A stretch of 64,000 bases of DNA from Desmonostoc geniculatum HA4340-LM1 (GCA_019359545.1 JAHHHB010000016.1:1-64000); one strand, 5' to 3'; positions 25,500-34,792 are shown, counted from the stretch's first letter. Notes: generated from the sequence alone by a model not told the origin. Numbers and translations: made by a program.

Positions 25500-28223
25500 T
25501 CAATTCTGCCGTAGTTGTTGTTGATTGAGATAGAAATAATGTCCCCGTTTTACCATCAATTCTGCATGAGTTCCACTCTCAATTAATATGCCTCTATCTA
25601 ATACCAAAATTAAGTCTGCATTCTGTACAGTAGAAAGACGATGAGCAATTACTAAAGAGGTTCGTTTTTTGAGAATTGTCTGCAAATTATTCTGAATAAT
25701 TCGTTCTGATTCACTATCAAGATGAGAAGTCGCTTCGTCTAAGATTAACAGACGAGGGTTACCTAATAATGCCCTGGCGATCGCAATTCTTTGTCTTTGT
25801 CCACCAGATAGCAACCCACCACCTTCACCAATTTGGGTTTCATAACCCATAGGTAACTTTCTAATAAACTCATCAGCACCCGCCAAGCTTGCTGCTTCTG
25901 TAATCTCTGCTAAACTTGCCTCAGGATGCCCTAAACTGATATTTTCCCGAATTGTGCTACCAAATAGAAAGGTATCTTGGTCAACTACTCCGGCTTGTTG
26001 ACGTAAAGACTGCAAGGAAATTGTAGTAATATCATTTCCATCAATCAATATCTTGCCATCTGTAGGAAAATATAGCCCTAGTAGTAACTTAGAAATGGTA
26101 GTTTTGCCAGAACCACTGCGTCCCACTAAAGCAACCATTTGTCCTGGTTTAATTTCAAAACTGAGATTTTCTAGAATATTAAGATCGCTTTCTGGATGAT
26201 AACGAAAAGTAACATTTTCAAAACGAATTTTACCTTGGATTGGAGGTAAATATTGCTTAATTTGATGTTGTAAATCTTCTTCTGGCTCTGCATCTAAAAC
26301 ATCATTAATACGTTCTACTGCAATTATCACTTCTTGCAATTGATTCCACAGCACAGTTAATCTTTGAAAAGGTCTAATAATATTCCCCAAAAGCATATTA
26401 AATGCTACTAATTGCCCGATAGTTAATTGGTTTTGAATTACTAAATGCGCTCCATACCATAACAATGCAGTAGATACAACTGCTTCAATCGTGTTGCTGA
26501 AAATTTGCAAGCGATTACCAATAACTTCTCCAGCAAAACTAGTTTTAACTTCTTTCTGTAATAACTCTTCCCAATGCCAACGTACTGTTTGTTCTACAGC
26601 TGTAGATTTTAAAGTTCGTACCCCAGTTAGTGCTTCAATCAGATAACTGCTTTCTTTAGTAATTGCATTAAATATTTCCCTGGAAATTCTTTGTAAAAAT
26701 GGTGTAGCTATCAACGCCAGCAAGAAAAACGGCGGCACAATGACTAATGCCAAGAACGCCATTTTCCAACTGTACCAAAACATTAATCCCAGATAAATAA
26801 AAACAGTGATTAAATCCAAAATAATGGATAGTGCTTCACCAGACAAAAACCGCTGAATTTTATTATTTTCTTGCAAGCGAGAGATAATATCCCCTACATA
26901 ACGCGTTTCAAAGTAACTCAACGGTAAACGCAAAGTATGGCGAATAAATGCAACCACTAATGCAACATTTATTTTCTGGGCTGTATGGTCTATTAAATAT
27001 TGCCGCAAACCCGTCATCACTACACGAAAAATGCTAAAAATCATCAACCCCAAACCCACCGCCATCAATGTCAAACCAGAACGTTGTACCACCACCCGAT
27101 CTAATATTAATTGAGTAAATAAAGGAGTTACGAGTCCAAATATTTGGATAAATACCGAAGCCACAAATACTTCTAACATCACCAAACCATGCGGCTTAAT
27201 TAACTCAAAGAATTGCCAAAAGGGAGTTGTACTTTCCTTAGTGTCCTTGAATAAAGCTGTGGGTTCTAATAATAGTGCATATCCAGTCCAATCAGCTTTA
27301 AATTGTTCATGACTGAAGATGCGTTGACCAATAGCCGGGTCAGCTACAATTACGTGTTTTTTGGTAATTTCATAAACAACAATGTAGTGTTTGCCTTCCC
27401 AGTGAACAATAGCAGGTAATTTTTGTTTCGCCAACTGCTCAAGATTGGCTTTTACTGGACGCGTATTAAACCCTAAACTTTCCGCTGCTGCTGTTAACCC
27501 CCGTAGAGATGAACCATTGCGGTCAACATTAGCAATATCCCGTAAATGGTTGATACTAAAGCATTTTCCCCAATAATGCGACACCATTACCACACAAGCG
27601 GCACCGCAGTCAGATGCACTTTGTTGAGCAAAGAAAGAATAACGCCGAATTACTCGTTGTAAGAGATGACCGACTCGTTGAGTAGGACTAGGAAAGTAAG
27701 CTTTATTAATTTTTTTTTCCCACTTCGTTTCTGGTTCTATTGCAGAATTAGAAATAATAGTCAACTCTTTATTATTATCTTCGTCACTGTGAATATTGGA
27801 TTTAACCAGCAAAAAGTTTTGATTAGTAGCTTCGATTTTTAAATGCTCATTTATTTGCCGATGCCTAGCCATCAAAGATAATAGCAATTCACCAGGGATA
27901 AAGCACAATTGCACATTTGTACTTGCTCTGGCAGCATAAGCTATAAAATTAGCAGAAGGAAACAAGGTAAAATGTCCAAATGATTCCCCTACTTCCAGTG
28001 TTGAAATTAATTCCCCAGCTTCATCCAGTAGTCTTACTTTGCCAGCAAGCACAATATAAATGCCAGCCTCAACGCCAGTTCCTTGCCAAAATTTTCCTAC
28101 TTTCGGTTTTAAATATTTAAATTTATCCTGACAGCGTTGAAATTCTTCTTCTGAAATAGCATAACCAAGAATAGTTTTGAATAATTCTGGAGAAATTATT
28201 GGAGTAGTTGAATTTTGTACCAT
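25500..28223 (-). CDS. Peptidase-containing ABC exporter (C39) with N-terminal cNMP-like domain
   Basis: The 907-residue protein has a cyclic-nucleotide-binding-like domain (about 35-135, GIYIVLAGKVRLLDEAGE), a C39 peptidase (about 195-325; QQSASDCGAACVVMV with Cys 206, then VHWEGKHYIVV and ADPAIG supplying His and Asp), a six-helix ABC membrane domain (about 345-620), and an ABC ATPase with Walker A GRSGSGKTT, signature LSGGQRQR and Walker B LLILDEATS. C39 exporters cleave double-glycine leaders and export the mature peptide; HetC of heterocyst cyanobacteria has a comparable cNMP-C39-ABC layout. HlyD follows and an HTH protein precedes it. I found no GG-leader precursor gene nearby, so the cargo is unknown. 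Start ATG at 28223. Confidence 0.92.
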   Translation of the reverse strand: MVQNSTTPIISPELFKTILGYAISEEEFQRCQDKFKYLKPKVGKFWQGTGVEAGIYIVLAGKVRLLDEAGELISTLEVGESFGHFTLFPSANFIAYAARASTNVQLCFIPGELLLSLMARHRQINEHLKIEATNQNFLLVKSNIHSDEDNNKELTIISNSAIEPETKWEKKINKAYFPSPTQRVGHLLQRVIRRYSFFAQQSASDCGAACVVMVSHYWGKCFSINHLRDIANVDRNGSSLRGLTAAAESLGFNTRPVKANLEQLAKQKLPAIVHWEGKHYIVVYEITKKHVIVADPAIGQRIFSHEQFKADWTGYALLLEPTALFKDTKESTTPFWQFFELIKPHGLVMLEVFVASVFIQIFGLVTPLFTQLILDRVVVQRSGLTLMAVGLGLMIFSIFRVVMTGLRQYLIDHTAQKINVALVVAFIRHTLRLPLSYFETRYVGDIISRLQENNKIQRFLSGEALSIILDLITVFIYLGLMFWYSWKMAFLALVIVPPFFLLALIATPFLQRISREIFNAITKESSYLIEALTGVRTLKSTAVEQTVRWHWEELLQKEVKTSFAGEVIGNRLQIFSNTIEAVVSTALLWYGAHLVIQNQLTIGQLVAFNMLLGNIIRPFQRLTVLWNQLQEVIIAVERINDVLDAEPEEDLQHQIKQYLPPIQGKIRFENVTFRYHPESDLNILENLSFEIKPGQMVALVGRSGSGKTTISKLLLGLYFPTDGKILIDGNDITTISLQSLRQQAGVVDQDTFLFGSTIRENISLGHPEASLAEITEAASLAGADEFIRKLPMGYETQIGEGGGLLSGGQRQRIAIARALLGNPRLLILDEATSHLDSESERIIQNNLQTILKKRTSLVIAHRLSTVQNADLILVLDRGILIESGTHAELMVKRGHYFYLNQQQLRQN

Positions 28224-28318
28224 AATACTATTTGATTGAAAATCGCGTTTGTGTGCCTGAATTTTGGAAATATCTTTACCGTTGAGACTTAACTGAACCG
28301 TATTCAGATATTACCTGC

Positions 28319-28930
28319 TTAATTTTTTTCTAAGTTCAGGAAATGAATTGGTAATATTTCACTCTTATCTAGTAGATTTTCATGTTTTAAATCACCGATT
28401 AAAATTTGTGAACCATTCTGTGGTAAATTTTGCTCAGTCTTACTAGGCTTTTGTTTTGTAGATAAACCCATTTGTTTGAGTAACCGTTTGATATGACAAT
28501 CGCTTACCTTTATCCCCATTTCTTTTGCCAAATGCTTACTTAACCAATTCGCCGTCCATCGTTTGAAACCATAACCATAATCACGAGGATTATTGCTCAC
28601 TAATTCTTTCAAACGTTCTAAATATTCCTCATTCACAGCTTTGGGGCGACCAATTGGAGATTCCAGCCATTGGTGTGCCATTCCACTACGAGCAATGTGT
28701 ATCCAATGTCTTGCTGTAGCCGGACAGCATCCCAAAATCCGACAAATTTGTGTTTGTGATTTTCCCTCGTCTGCCAGTAACATAATTTGAATCCGCTGGC
28801 GGTACATTTCAGGTAAATCTTCTTGCAGACTTTTCAGTAGTAATTTATGTTGAAAAGGTGTCAAAAATTTACTCCCACAAATATTGGAGTATTTGATATC
28901 ATCTTTCATTTGCTTTTGATAGATAATCAT
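28319..28930 (-). CDS. Orphan helix-turn-helix protein (IS630-type HTH without a DDE domain)
   Basis: The 203-residue product contains a homeodomain-like HTH (MYRQRIQIMLLADEGKSQTQ, then ICRILGCCPATARHWIHIAR) and a second winged-helix-like segment (GYGFKRWTANWLSKHLAKEM, then GIKVSDCHIKRLLKQMGL), as in the N-terminal half of IS630-family transposases. The catalytic DDE domain is absent; instead there is a polar tail. It sits 95 bases upstream of the C39 exporter on the same strand, so it is the likely first gene of the operon and could be a domesticated transcription factor controlling it. Start ATG at 28930. A truncated transposase is the alternative, but the clean start, stop and operon position argue for domestication. 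Confidence 0.7.
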   Translation of the reverse strand: MIIYQKQMKDDIKYSNICGSKFLTPFQHKLLLKSLQEDLPEMYRQRIQIMLLADEGKSQTQICRILGCCPATARHWIHIARSGMAHQWLESPIGRPKAVNEEYLERLKELVSNNPRDYGYGFKRWTANWLSKHLAKEMGIKVSDCHIKRLLKQMGLSTKQKPSKTEQNLPQNGSQILIGDLKHENLLDKSEILPIHFLNLEKN

Positions 28931-29303
28931 AAAAGTTGCCTATTAAACTTCAGGCAAAAATCATCTAGCGATCGCTGTTACTAGTGACAGTTTTAAACTC
29001 ACAAAATATACAGTATAAAAAATGTAGTTATTATTCATTCACCTTTTATGCTGACTTGAATGCAAGATTTATTACTGACACGTGCATTACTATGTATCTA
29101 AGATTGCAAAAAACTGCATTGTAATTACAGCAGAATTCTGAATTCAGAATTCAGAATTCAGAATTCAGGAGTCAGGAGTCAGAATTCAGGACTCCCCCAT
29201 CTTCCTCATCTCCCTTATCTCCCCCCACTTCCTGTGTTTCTTCAGAGCGTTATAAAATAGAAATAAAGTTTATATACATTAAGCTAATTAAGCATAATTA
29301 CTC
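28931..29303. other. Divergent spacer with a heptamer tandem repeat
   Basis: AT-rich DNA that must hold promoters for the exporter operon and for miaB, plus the ATTCAGA heptamer array at 29131-29192 and a CTCCCCCATCTTCCTCATC-type repeat. No gene is seen. Confidence 0.5.
29131..29192. repeat. Short tandem heptamer repeats (STRR type)
   Basis: AGAATTC/ATTCAGA units repeat at least six times and grade into AGTCAGG units. Heptanucleotide tandem repeats of this kind are a hallmark of Nostocales genomes. Similar text appears at 54434-54468 and 25470-25500. Confidence 0.75.
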
Positions 29304-30668
29304 ATGACCACTTCTAAACGCCACTATCACATCACTACTTTCGGTTGTCAGATGAATAAAGCTGACTCAGAGCGCATGGCTGGCGTTATGGAAGACATGG
29401 GCTTTGAATGGTCGGAAGATCCCAATAATGCAGACGTGATTCTCTACAATACCTGCACAATTCGAGATAATGCCGAGCAAAAGGTATATTCTTACCTTGG
29501 CAGACAGGCGAAGCGCAAACACGAGCAGCCTGATTTAACTCTGATTGTTGCTGGTTGCGTTGCCCAACAAGAAGGCGAAGCGCTGTTGCGGCGTGTGCCA
29601 GAATTAGACTTGGTAATGGGGCCACAACACGCCAACCGCCTCAAAGATTTGCTGGAATCAGTGTTTGAGGGTAACCAAGTTGTGGCAACCGAGCCGGTTC
29701 ACATTATGGAAGATATCACCCAGCCGCGACGAGATAGTAAAGTTACTGCTTGGGTAAATGTGATTTACGGTTGTAACGAACGCTGCACGTACTGTGTAGT
29801 TCCCAACGTGCGCGGTGTGGAACAATCTCGCACACCAGAAGCTATTCGGGCAGAAATGGCAGAATTAGGACGACAGGGTTACAAAGAAATTACTTTACTC
29901 GGTCAAAATATTGACGCTTACGGCAGAGATTTGCCAGGAGCCACACCAGAAGGCCGGCATCTGCATAACTTCACAGATTTACTGTATTACGTCCATGATG
30001 TACCAGGAATTGAGAGATTAAGATTTGCTACAAGTCATCCCCGTTATTTTACTGAAAGACTAATTCGGGCTTGCGCTGAGTTGCCAAAAGTTTGCGAACA
30101 CTTCCACATTCCCTTCCAATCTGGGGATAATGAACTTTTAAAGGCGATGTCGCGGGGTTATACCCATGAAAAATATCGCCGAATCATTGATACCATTCGG
30201 CGATATATGCCAGATGCCTCAATTAGTGCCGATGCAATTGTGGGATTTCCTGGGGAAACAGAACAACAGTTTGAAAATACCCTGAAACTCGTGGAAGATA
30301 TAGGCTTTGATATGTTGAATACAGCCGCATATTCGCCGCGTCCAGGAACACCAGCCGCTTTGTGGGACAATCAACTGAGTGAAGAAGTTAAAAGCGATCG
30401 CCTACAAAGATTAAATCATCTAGTAAACGTGAAAGCAAGCGAGCGATCGCAACGTTACTTCGGACGCATTGAAGAAGTTCTAGTCGAAGACCAAAACCCC
30501 AAAGATAAAACTCAAGTCATGGGACGCACAGGCGGTAATCGTTTAACTTTCTTCACTGGCGACATCAAACAATTGAAAGGGCAGTTGGTGAAGGTAAAAA
30601 TTACCGAAGTTCGCGCCTTTAGCTTGACAGGTGAACCAGTTGAAGTCAGACAAACTATACCTGTCTAA
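29304..30668 (+). CDS. miaB: tRNA-2-methylthio-N6-isopentenyladenosine-37 synthase
   Basis: A 454-residue methylthiotransferase. The N-terminal domain carries the three auxiliary-cluster cysteines ([38 protein letters not shown]), the radical SAM domain has [17 protein letters not shown] (CxxxCxxC) and GQNIDAYG, and the C-terminal TRAM domain recognises tRNA. MiaB adds a methylthio group to i6A37 of tRNAs reading UNN codons, using two iron-sulfur clusters and SAM. Start ATG at 29304. The length is normal for the family. The gene is monocistronic and followed by repeat-like DNA. Confidence 0.95.
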   Translation: MTTSKRHYHITTFGCQMNKADSERMAGVMEDMGFEWSEDPNNADVILYNTCTIRDNAEQKVYSYLGRQAKRKHEQPDLTLIVAGCVAQQEGEALLRRVPELDLVMGPQHANRLKDLLESVFEGNQVVATEPVHIMEDITQPRRDSKVTAWVNVIYGCNERCTYCVVPNVRGVEQSRTPEAIRAEMAELGRQGYKEITLLGQNIDAYGRDLPGATPEGRHLHNFTDLLYYVHDVPGIERLRFATSHPRYFTERLIRACAELPKVCEHFHIPFQSGDNELLKAMSRGYTHEKYRRIIDTIRRYMPDASISADAIVGFPGETEQQFENTLKLVEDIGFDMLNTAAYSPRPGTPAALWDNQLSEEVKSDRLQRLNHLVNVKASERSQRYFGRIEEVLVEDQNPKDKTQVMGRTGGNRLTFFTGDIKQLKGQLVKVKITEVRAFSLTGEPVEVRQTIPV

Positions 30669-30925
30669 GAAAATGTTTTAAAAGACGATTTGTAGAGACG
30701 TTGCAAGGTGCAAGTTTGTCTAAAGCAGAAAATAACTGCCCAAATTATCGCTGCTTTGCTGCATCCTTGGCTAAACCTTGCACGTCAAAAATAATCACTA
30801 GTTTGATATTTTTGATTGAATGTTGCAACACTTGTAAGTAAGCAACTGCATCATCCCTTACTACGAACTAAATACCAAAGTTTTTACATTACTTCACATA
30901 GTTTGGTTTTTTCAAGTCGTTCTAC

Positions 30926-31195
30926 TTAATGCGAATCCAAATGCGTGATGATGATGCTCATATCCTCCAGATAACGCCAGTAAAAGCGTTTCGCCATTGA
31001 TGCAGAAGAACTCCACAGTTCGCCATCTTTGCAACGATATCGATGGGTTCTTAAGCTGCGATATGTAGCCCCATTATTAGCCAAACATTCAAAAGCTTTA
31101 TCGTATTGCTTGCGGTCTTTTGGGGATAATGAATCAAGTTGTTTTTGGGCTTTTGCAGCGAAAATCAAACCGAATTTAACAGCTTGAATGTGCAT
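30926..31195 (-). CDS. RelE/ParE-like toxin candidate
   Basis: The 89-residue protein has the compact RelE-superfamily layout: a first helix pair (FAAKAQKQLDSLSPKDRKQY and KAFECLANNG), then strands with LRTHRYRCKDGELWSSSAS and KRFYWRYLEDMSIIITHLD. Family toxins usually act as ribosome-dependent mRNA endonucleases or gyrase poisons. No antitoxin gene lies next to it, which is unusual, and the assignment rests on pattern only. It sits 131 bases downstream of cas2 on the same strand. A DUF protein unrelated to toxins is possible. Confidence 0.5.
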   Translation of the reverse strand: MHIQAVKFGLIFAAKAQKQLDSLSPKDRKQYDKAFECLANNGATYRSLRTHRYRCKDGELWSSSASMAKRFYWRYLEDMSIIITHLDSH

Positions 31196-31326
31196 TTAAA
31201 AGTTTCCGAATATCCAAACTTGACCGAAAGCGCAGAAACTTTTGCACAGGTGGGGCGCGTGCTTTTTTCCCAGCGTTCATTTTGTGATAATTTGTGTGGG
31301 TAATACTTTGTGAGATGTTGCGTGAG

Positions 31327-31608
31327 CTAAACTATAAACGCAGCGTCATCTACTACAAACTCAGGTTGCGTTCCTAATACTGCGACCTTGCAACGATTGT
31401 GTGCAGACATAGGGTAGAATCTAACTTGGTCTTCGCGTTTGTTAACGAGTCGGAAGAGGTATTTGGATAGGTTTTCATACTGCTTTTCATCCAACACGCA
31501 CTCGAAAACCGACTTTTGCACCCGCAAACCGTAAGCTTCCAGAAGTTTCGCCACTTTGTTGCGACGGGTATCGCTAACAATGTCGTAGCAAACTAAATAA
31601 AACATCAT
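31327..31608 (-). CDS. cas2: CRISPR-associated protein Cas2
   Basis: The 93-residue protein matches Cas2: MMFYLVCYDIVSDTRRNKVA at the start contains the beta1 strand and the conserved Asp; LLEAYGLRVQKSVFECVLD follows, then VRFYPMSAHNRCKVAVLGTQ. Cas2 dimers bridge two Cas1 dimers in the spacer-integration complex. The gene overlaps the end of cas1 by four bases, a sign of translational coupling. Start ATG at 31608. Confidence 0.95.
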   Translation of the reverse strand: MMFYLVCYDIVSDTRRNKVAKLLEAYGLRVQKSVFECVLDEKQYENLSKYLFRLVNKREDQVRFYPMSAHNRCKVAVLGTQPEFVVDDAAFIV

Positions 31609-32651
31609 CGTTTCACCAATTTTAGAGGAACAGTTTGCGGTTCAATGGTGTTGATGAAGTCTGAATGTGCAGGACGAAACTTTAACGCTAGGGGACGATA
31701 AAATTCTATATCTCCCAGTAAAGATGCAAGATATTCTCGTACCTGTAAGTCTAGACATTGACGATAACTTACTTCTCCAGCGTAAGGATGCAGTACAAAA
31801 GTTCGCAATTTTGCTTCCCAATATTGGAGAAATTTTTGTAGAAGTTTCTGTGACTGGCTTTTCCCGTTACCATTCCCATTCCCATTGGTGTTAGTCGAAT
31901 TGCGGACAAAATTTAACACCAAGTCATCGACAATAGGTGCGCCAAATTCTGCGGTGAAATCCCATGCTAAGGGCAATTCATGATGACTATCGCGGTGTAA
32001 AATTGCGTAGTCTGGGTTAAGTCCTGCGGTGTTCAACAGTGTGTAAATATATTGATGCAGCAGTTGATTTCCCAGGTTTATTAGTTGGCTAATGCGCTTT
32101 GCAGTTGTACGCGGAGATTCGTTGTAGAAAGTGAGTAGAGAAGCGACGGCGCAGTAATAAATATTATCAGCTTCTTCGCTGTATTCGTGCAGTTCGTTAA
32201 TTCCTGGTGCTATTGGTAAGTTGTCCATCAACAGCGTTAGGTAATTTAATGCACGTTGAGTTGTGTGATTAGCGTGGTGGCGAGTCCAGCTTTGCAAAAA
32301 AGTATGTTGGTTGTGCAATTTTGCCCAGATAATACTTTCTGCTGTAGCACGGTTAAATTCAATATCGCGTGCGCGTCTACGTTGGTAGGTGAGATATTTT
32401 GCTTGTACTTGAGATGGATTTTCTAGCCTTCCTAAATATTCACCTGTTTGGGTTAAATATAAGACGGGAATCTGCTGTGAATGAACGATTTTAATGACTT
32501 GTTTGGGTAAACTGATATTACCAAAAATGATGAACTGACTCAGATTACGAATGGGAATACAGATACGTTGATTTTGTTGATAAAACACCTTTAAATAATG
32601 GTGTTGAATTTGGAATGTTACGTCCTGTTCGGTGATGTAAATGGTAGACAT
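31605..32651 (-). CDS. cas1: Stand-alone Cas1 with altered active-site residues
   Basis: The 348-residue protein has the Cas1 fold order: MSTIYITEQDVTFQIQHHYL, an N-terminal beta domain (FIIFGNISLP, IPVLYLTQTGEYLGRL), then the helical domain. Aligned by eye with the Cas1 part of the neighbouring RT-Cas1 fusion, the first metal ligand (Glu in YEGRA) is Ser 158 (YSEEA), His 219 is conserved (AILHRD), Asp 231 is conserved and the last ligand (Glu in DLMEE) is Ala 234 (DFTAE). A low-complexity NGNGNGNG stretch (about 256-263) is inserted late. It may be structural rather than catalytic. It is transcribed toward cas2 with a four-base overlap. Start ATG at 32651. Confidence 0.92.
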   Translation of the reverse strand: MSTIYITEQDVTFQIQHHYLKVFYQQNQRICIPIRNLSQFIIFGNISLPKQVIKIVHSQQIPVLYLTQTGEYLGRLENPSQVQAKYLTYQRRRARDIEFNRATAESIIWAKLHNQHTFLQSWTRHHANHTTQRALNYLTLLMDNLPIAPGINELHEYSEEADNIYYCAVASLLTFYNESPRTTAKRISQLINLGNQLLHQYIYTLLNTAGLNPDYAILHRDSHHELPLAWDFTAEFGAPIVDDLVLNFVRNSTNTNGNGNGNGKSQSQKLLQKFLQYWEAKLRTFVLHPYAGEVSYRQCLDLQVREYLASLLGDIEFYRPLALKFRPAHSDFINTIEPQTVPLKLVKR

Positions 32652-32728
32652 AAAATGAAGCCAACTAGGTTTAGTTGTAGGTGAGAAAATTTTGTTTCCT
32701 TACCTATATTTCAATTTTCTCAGATTGA

Positions 32729-32793
32729 TATATGAGTTCGTATTTGGGTTGAGGCTATTTTTATATGACTTCGTATATGGGTTATATGAGTTA
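32729..32793. promoter_or_regulatory. TATATGA-motif cluster upstream of cas1-cas2 (candidate operator)
   Basis: It contains TATATGAGTTCGTATTTGGG (from 32729) and TATATGACTTCGTATATGGG (from 32762), followed by a further TATATGAGTTA. The same word appears twice upstream of the HTH-DUF4384 gene (37206 and 37239) and I noticed it nowhere else. The copies lie 78-142 bases upstream of the cas1 start codon. Confidence 0.5.
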
Positions 32794-32842
32794 CTAAAAA
32801 GGCATAAAAAAAGCCGGATGTACTATCCCCGACTTAGTGGTA

Positions 32843-32978
32843 GTAGTAGCGTGTCAAGGCTAAAATAGTGCAATTAGCTTGACTTTTGTGGGACGGGCGA
32901 GACGCCCGTCCGGGGCGGGCTAGAAGCCCACCCCACAAGAAATTTTATTGCAACATTTTAGTCTTGACACGCTACTAC
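32843..32978. mobile_element. MITE-like element with long imperfect ends and GC-rich hairpins
   Basis: GTAGTAGCGTGTCAAG at the left and CTTGACACGCTACTAC at the right are inverted repeats that continue imperfectly to about 32 bases each. The centre holds two GC-rich hairpins (GACGGGCG...CGCCCGTC and GGGGCGGGCT...AGCCCACCCC). No coding capacity. Confidence 0.65.
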
Positions 32979-32983
32979 ATATA

Positions 32984-33138
32984 CTAATGCGATCGCACTT
33001 TTTCCTCAGTGATTGCACCATGACAAATCACTAATGCGATCGCACTTTTTTCTCAGTGATTGCATCATGACAAATCACTCATGCGATCGCACTTTTTTCT
33101 CAGTGATTGCATCATGACAAATCACTCATGCGATCGCA
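32984..33138. repeat. 47-bp tandem repeat, about 3.3 copies, each with a HIP1-like site
   Basis: Units begin at 32984, 33031, 33078 and 33125 (partial), each reading CT(A/C)ATGCGATCGCACTTTT, then CTCAGTGATTGCA(T/C)CATG and ACAAATCA. The last partial unit runs into the end of the CRISPR array. Confidence 0.85.
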
Positions 33139-33162
33139 ACGTCCTTACATTAATTGGAACGA

Positions 33163-34270
33163 GTTTCCATCCCCGTGAGGGGTAAAGGAATTAAAACATG
33201 TAAACAGAGTCAGTGTTATGATTGACGCTAACTGTTTCCATCCCCGTGAGGGGTAAAGGAATTAAAACATAGTTTTCTATGTATTTAACAATCAAATTGT
33301 TAGAGTTTCCATCCCCGTGAGGGGTAAAGGAATTAAAACCCCCATTGTTTGGATATTTAAGAATTTCCGCAAATGTTTCCATCCCCGTGAGGGGTAAAGG
33401 AATTAAAACTTGACGGAGATACTCTCTTGAAAGTTGCTGTTTTGAAAAAGTTTCCATCCCCGTGAGGGGTAAAGGAATTAAAACTTGATCTCAGTTTATC
33501 AACAACAGAAAATGCACGTGGTTTCCATCCCCGTGAGGGGTAAAGGAATTAAAACGTTGATTTTTCACGGCTGTGGTTGCGATCATAGTCTGTTTCCATC
33601 CCCGTGAGGGGTAAAGGAATTAAAACATTTAGATTTCAATGGGAACACGTATATAGTTCCTAAGTTTCCATCCCCGTGAGGGGTAAAGGAATTAAAACTC
33701 ATTATAGCTTTAGTATTAGTTGACAGTCCAGTAGGTTTCCATCCCCGTGAGGGGTAAAGGAATTAAAACCGCGTCTGGAAAGCAACAAGGAATATGCAAA
33801 ATCAGTTTCCATCCCCGTGAGGGGTAAAGGAATTAAAACAAGTTTCTTGGCCCATCAGTAGTTTACGAGATTGATGGTTTCCATCCCCGTGAGGGGTAAA
33901 GGAATTAAAACTAGTGATTGTAATCAACAATCTATTAAGATTGGTTCAAGTTTCCATCCCCGTGAGGGGTAAAGGAATTAAAACACCTTTTTCTACCGGC
34001 ATGGGTATTCCAATACCGATTGTTTCCATCCCCGTGAGGGGTAAAGGAATTAAAACGTTTTAATTGTTAACAGGAACACTAGTTATATTGGTGGTTTCCA
34101 TCCCCGTGAGGGGTAAAGGAATTAAAACTAGTTAATACGTTTTATAACTATAGCGATTACAGCAGTTTCCATCCCCGTGAGGGGTAAAGGAATTAAAACT
34201 GGTCAAATAACAGCAAAAACTGAGGGAAGTAAAGTGTTTCCATCCCCGTGAGGGGTAAAGGAATTAAAAC
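33163..34270 (-). CRISPR. CRISPR array 1: 16 repeats of 35 bp, 15 spacers
   Basis: Repeats start at 33163, 33234, 33305, 33375, 33450, 33521, 33592, 33664, 33735, 33805, 33877, 33950, 34022, 34094, 34165 and 34236. The plus-strand unit begins GTTTCCATCCCCGTGAGGGG and ends TAAAGGAATTAAAAC; spacers are 35-40 bases and all differ. Read on the minus strand the repeat ends in GATGGAAAC, the usual 3' handle, and contains a CCCC/GGGG stem, so transcription is probably leftward from the leader at 34271-34530. The newest spacer is then 34200-34235. All 16 repeats look identical, including the leader-distal one, suggesting an active or recently active array. Confidence 0.97.
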
Positions 34271-34530
34271 CCTACCCATTTAGAAGCCTTATGCAGAAAG
34301 GGTTACAGATACCCATTTTCGCGGGGGGTCTAATTTACTGTCAATAAGCTAGGTTTATTGAGAATTTAGTATTAGTAGACCCTTCTCAAAAGCTTACTCA
34401 GAAAGCTTTTCGCGGGGGTCAACGAAATCATAAGGGTTTGGGCGATCGCCTGACCCCCGCGAAAAATTTACGTACACAAAGTAAAAACAAGTACTTTGAG
34501 ATTCACTTGGAAACGTCAGATTAAGTTTTC
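34271..34530 (-). promoter_or_regulatory. Leader of CRISPR array 1, with CGCGGGGG palindrome
   Basis: This shares several blocks, in inverted orientation, with the region before array 2: GGCTTCTAAA next to the first repeat, GGTATCTGTAACCCT, a CCCCCCGCGAAAA block (34316-34330 on the other strand), and the palindrome TTTTCGCGGGGGTCA (34407-34421) with TGACCCCCGCGAAAA (34451-34465). Shared leader sequence implies that one adaptation complex serves both arrays. Confidence 0.75.
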
Positions 34531-34792
34531 AAGGTTCTGTCTGTTGTTTTAGATAGTATCACAAAGTACTCTGACTTTTCACAGCATCAAACACGAACTT
34601 AACATAAGTTTTCTCTACTACCGCCCCAGTTATTCAAGGTTAGGGACTTCCAGAAAATAAATTATTCAATGGGTGGGAGCAAATATCATCTTAAATTCTT
34701 CTTCCCCTGCCTCCCCTGCCTCCCCTGCTTCCCCTGCTCACCAAAGCAATTGTATATTTTTTTAGTTGGAAGTCCCTTATTTGTGGAACAGC

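Larger units (their letters stand above)
32652..33162. other. Region between cas1 and CRISPR array 1
   Basis: From the cas1 start outward it holds the TATATGA motif cluster (32729-32793), a GC-rich MITE (32843-32978) and a 47-bp tandem repeat (32984-33138) that ends 25 bases before the first (leader-distal) repeat of the array. No gene. Confidence 0.6.

Noticed and set aside
22724-28930. Small secreted proteins at 22724 and 23283 as cargo of the C39 exporter
   Set aside because: Both have Sec-type signal peptides and lack a double-glycine leader, so they are unlikely C39 substrates.
30680-30867. Minus-strand coding-like text (AVAYLQVLQHSIKNIKLVII, FDVQGLAKDAAKQR) between miaB and the toxin-like gene
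   Set aside because: About 40 residues without a start codon, family match or continuation; too little to call even as a remnant.
33191-33457. An 88-codon minus-strand frame with repeated LIPLPLTGMET
   Set aside because: It is a translation of CRISPR array 1 repeats and spacers, not a protein. The same applies to the plus-strand frame at 38560-38829 in array 2.
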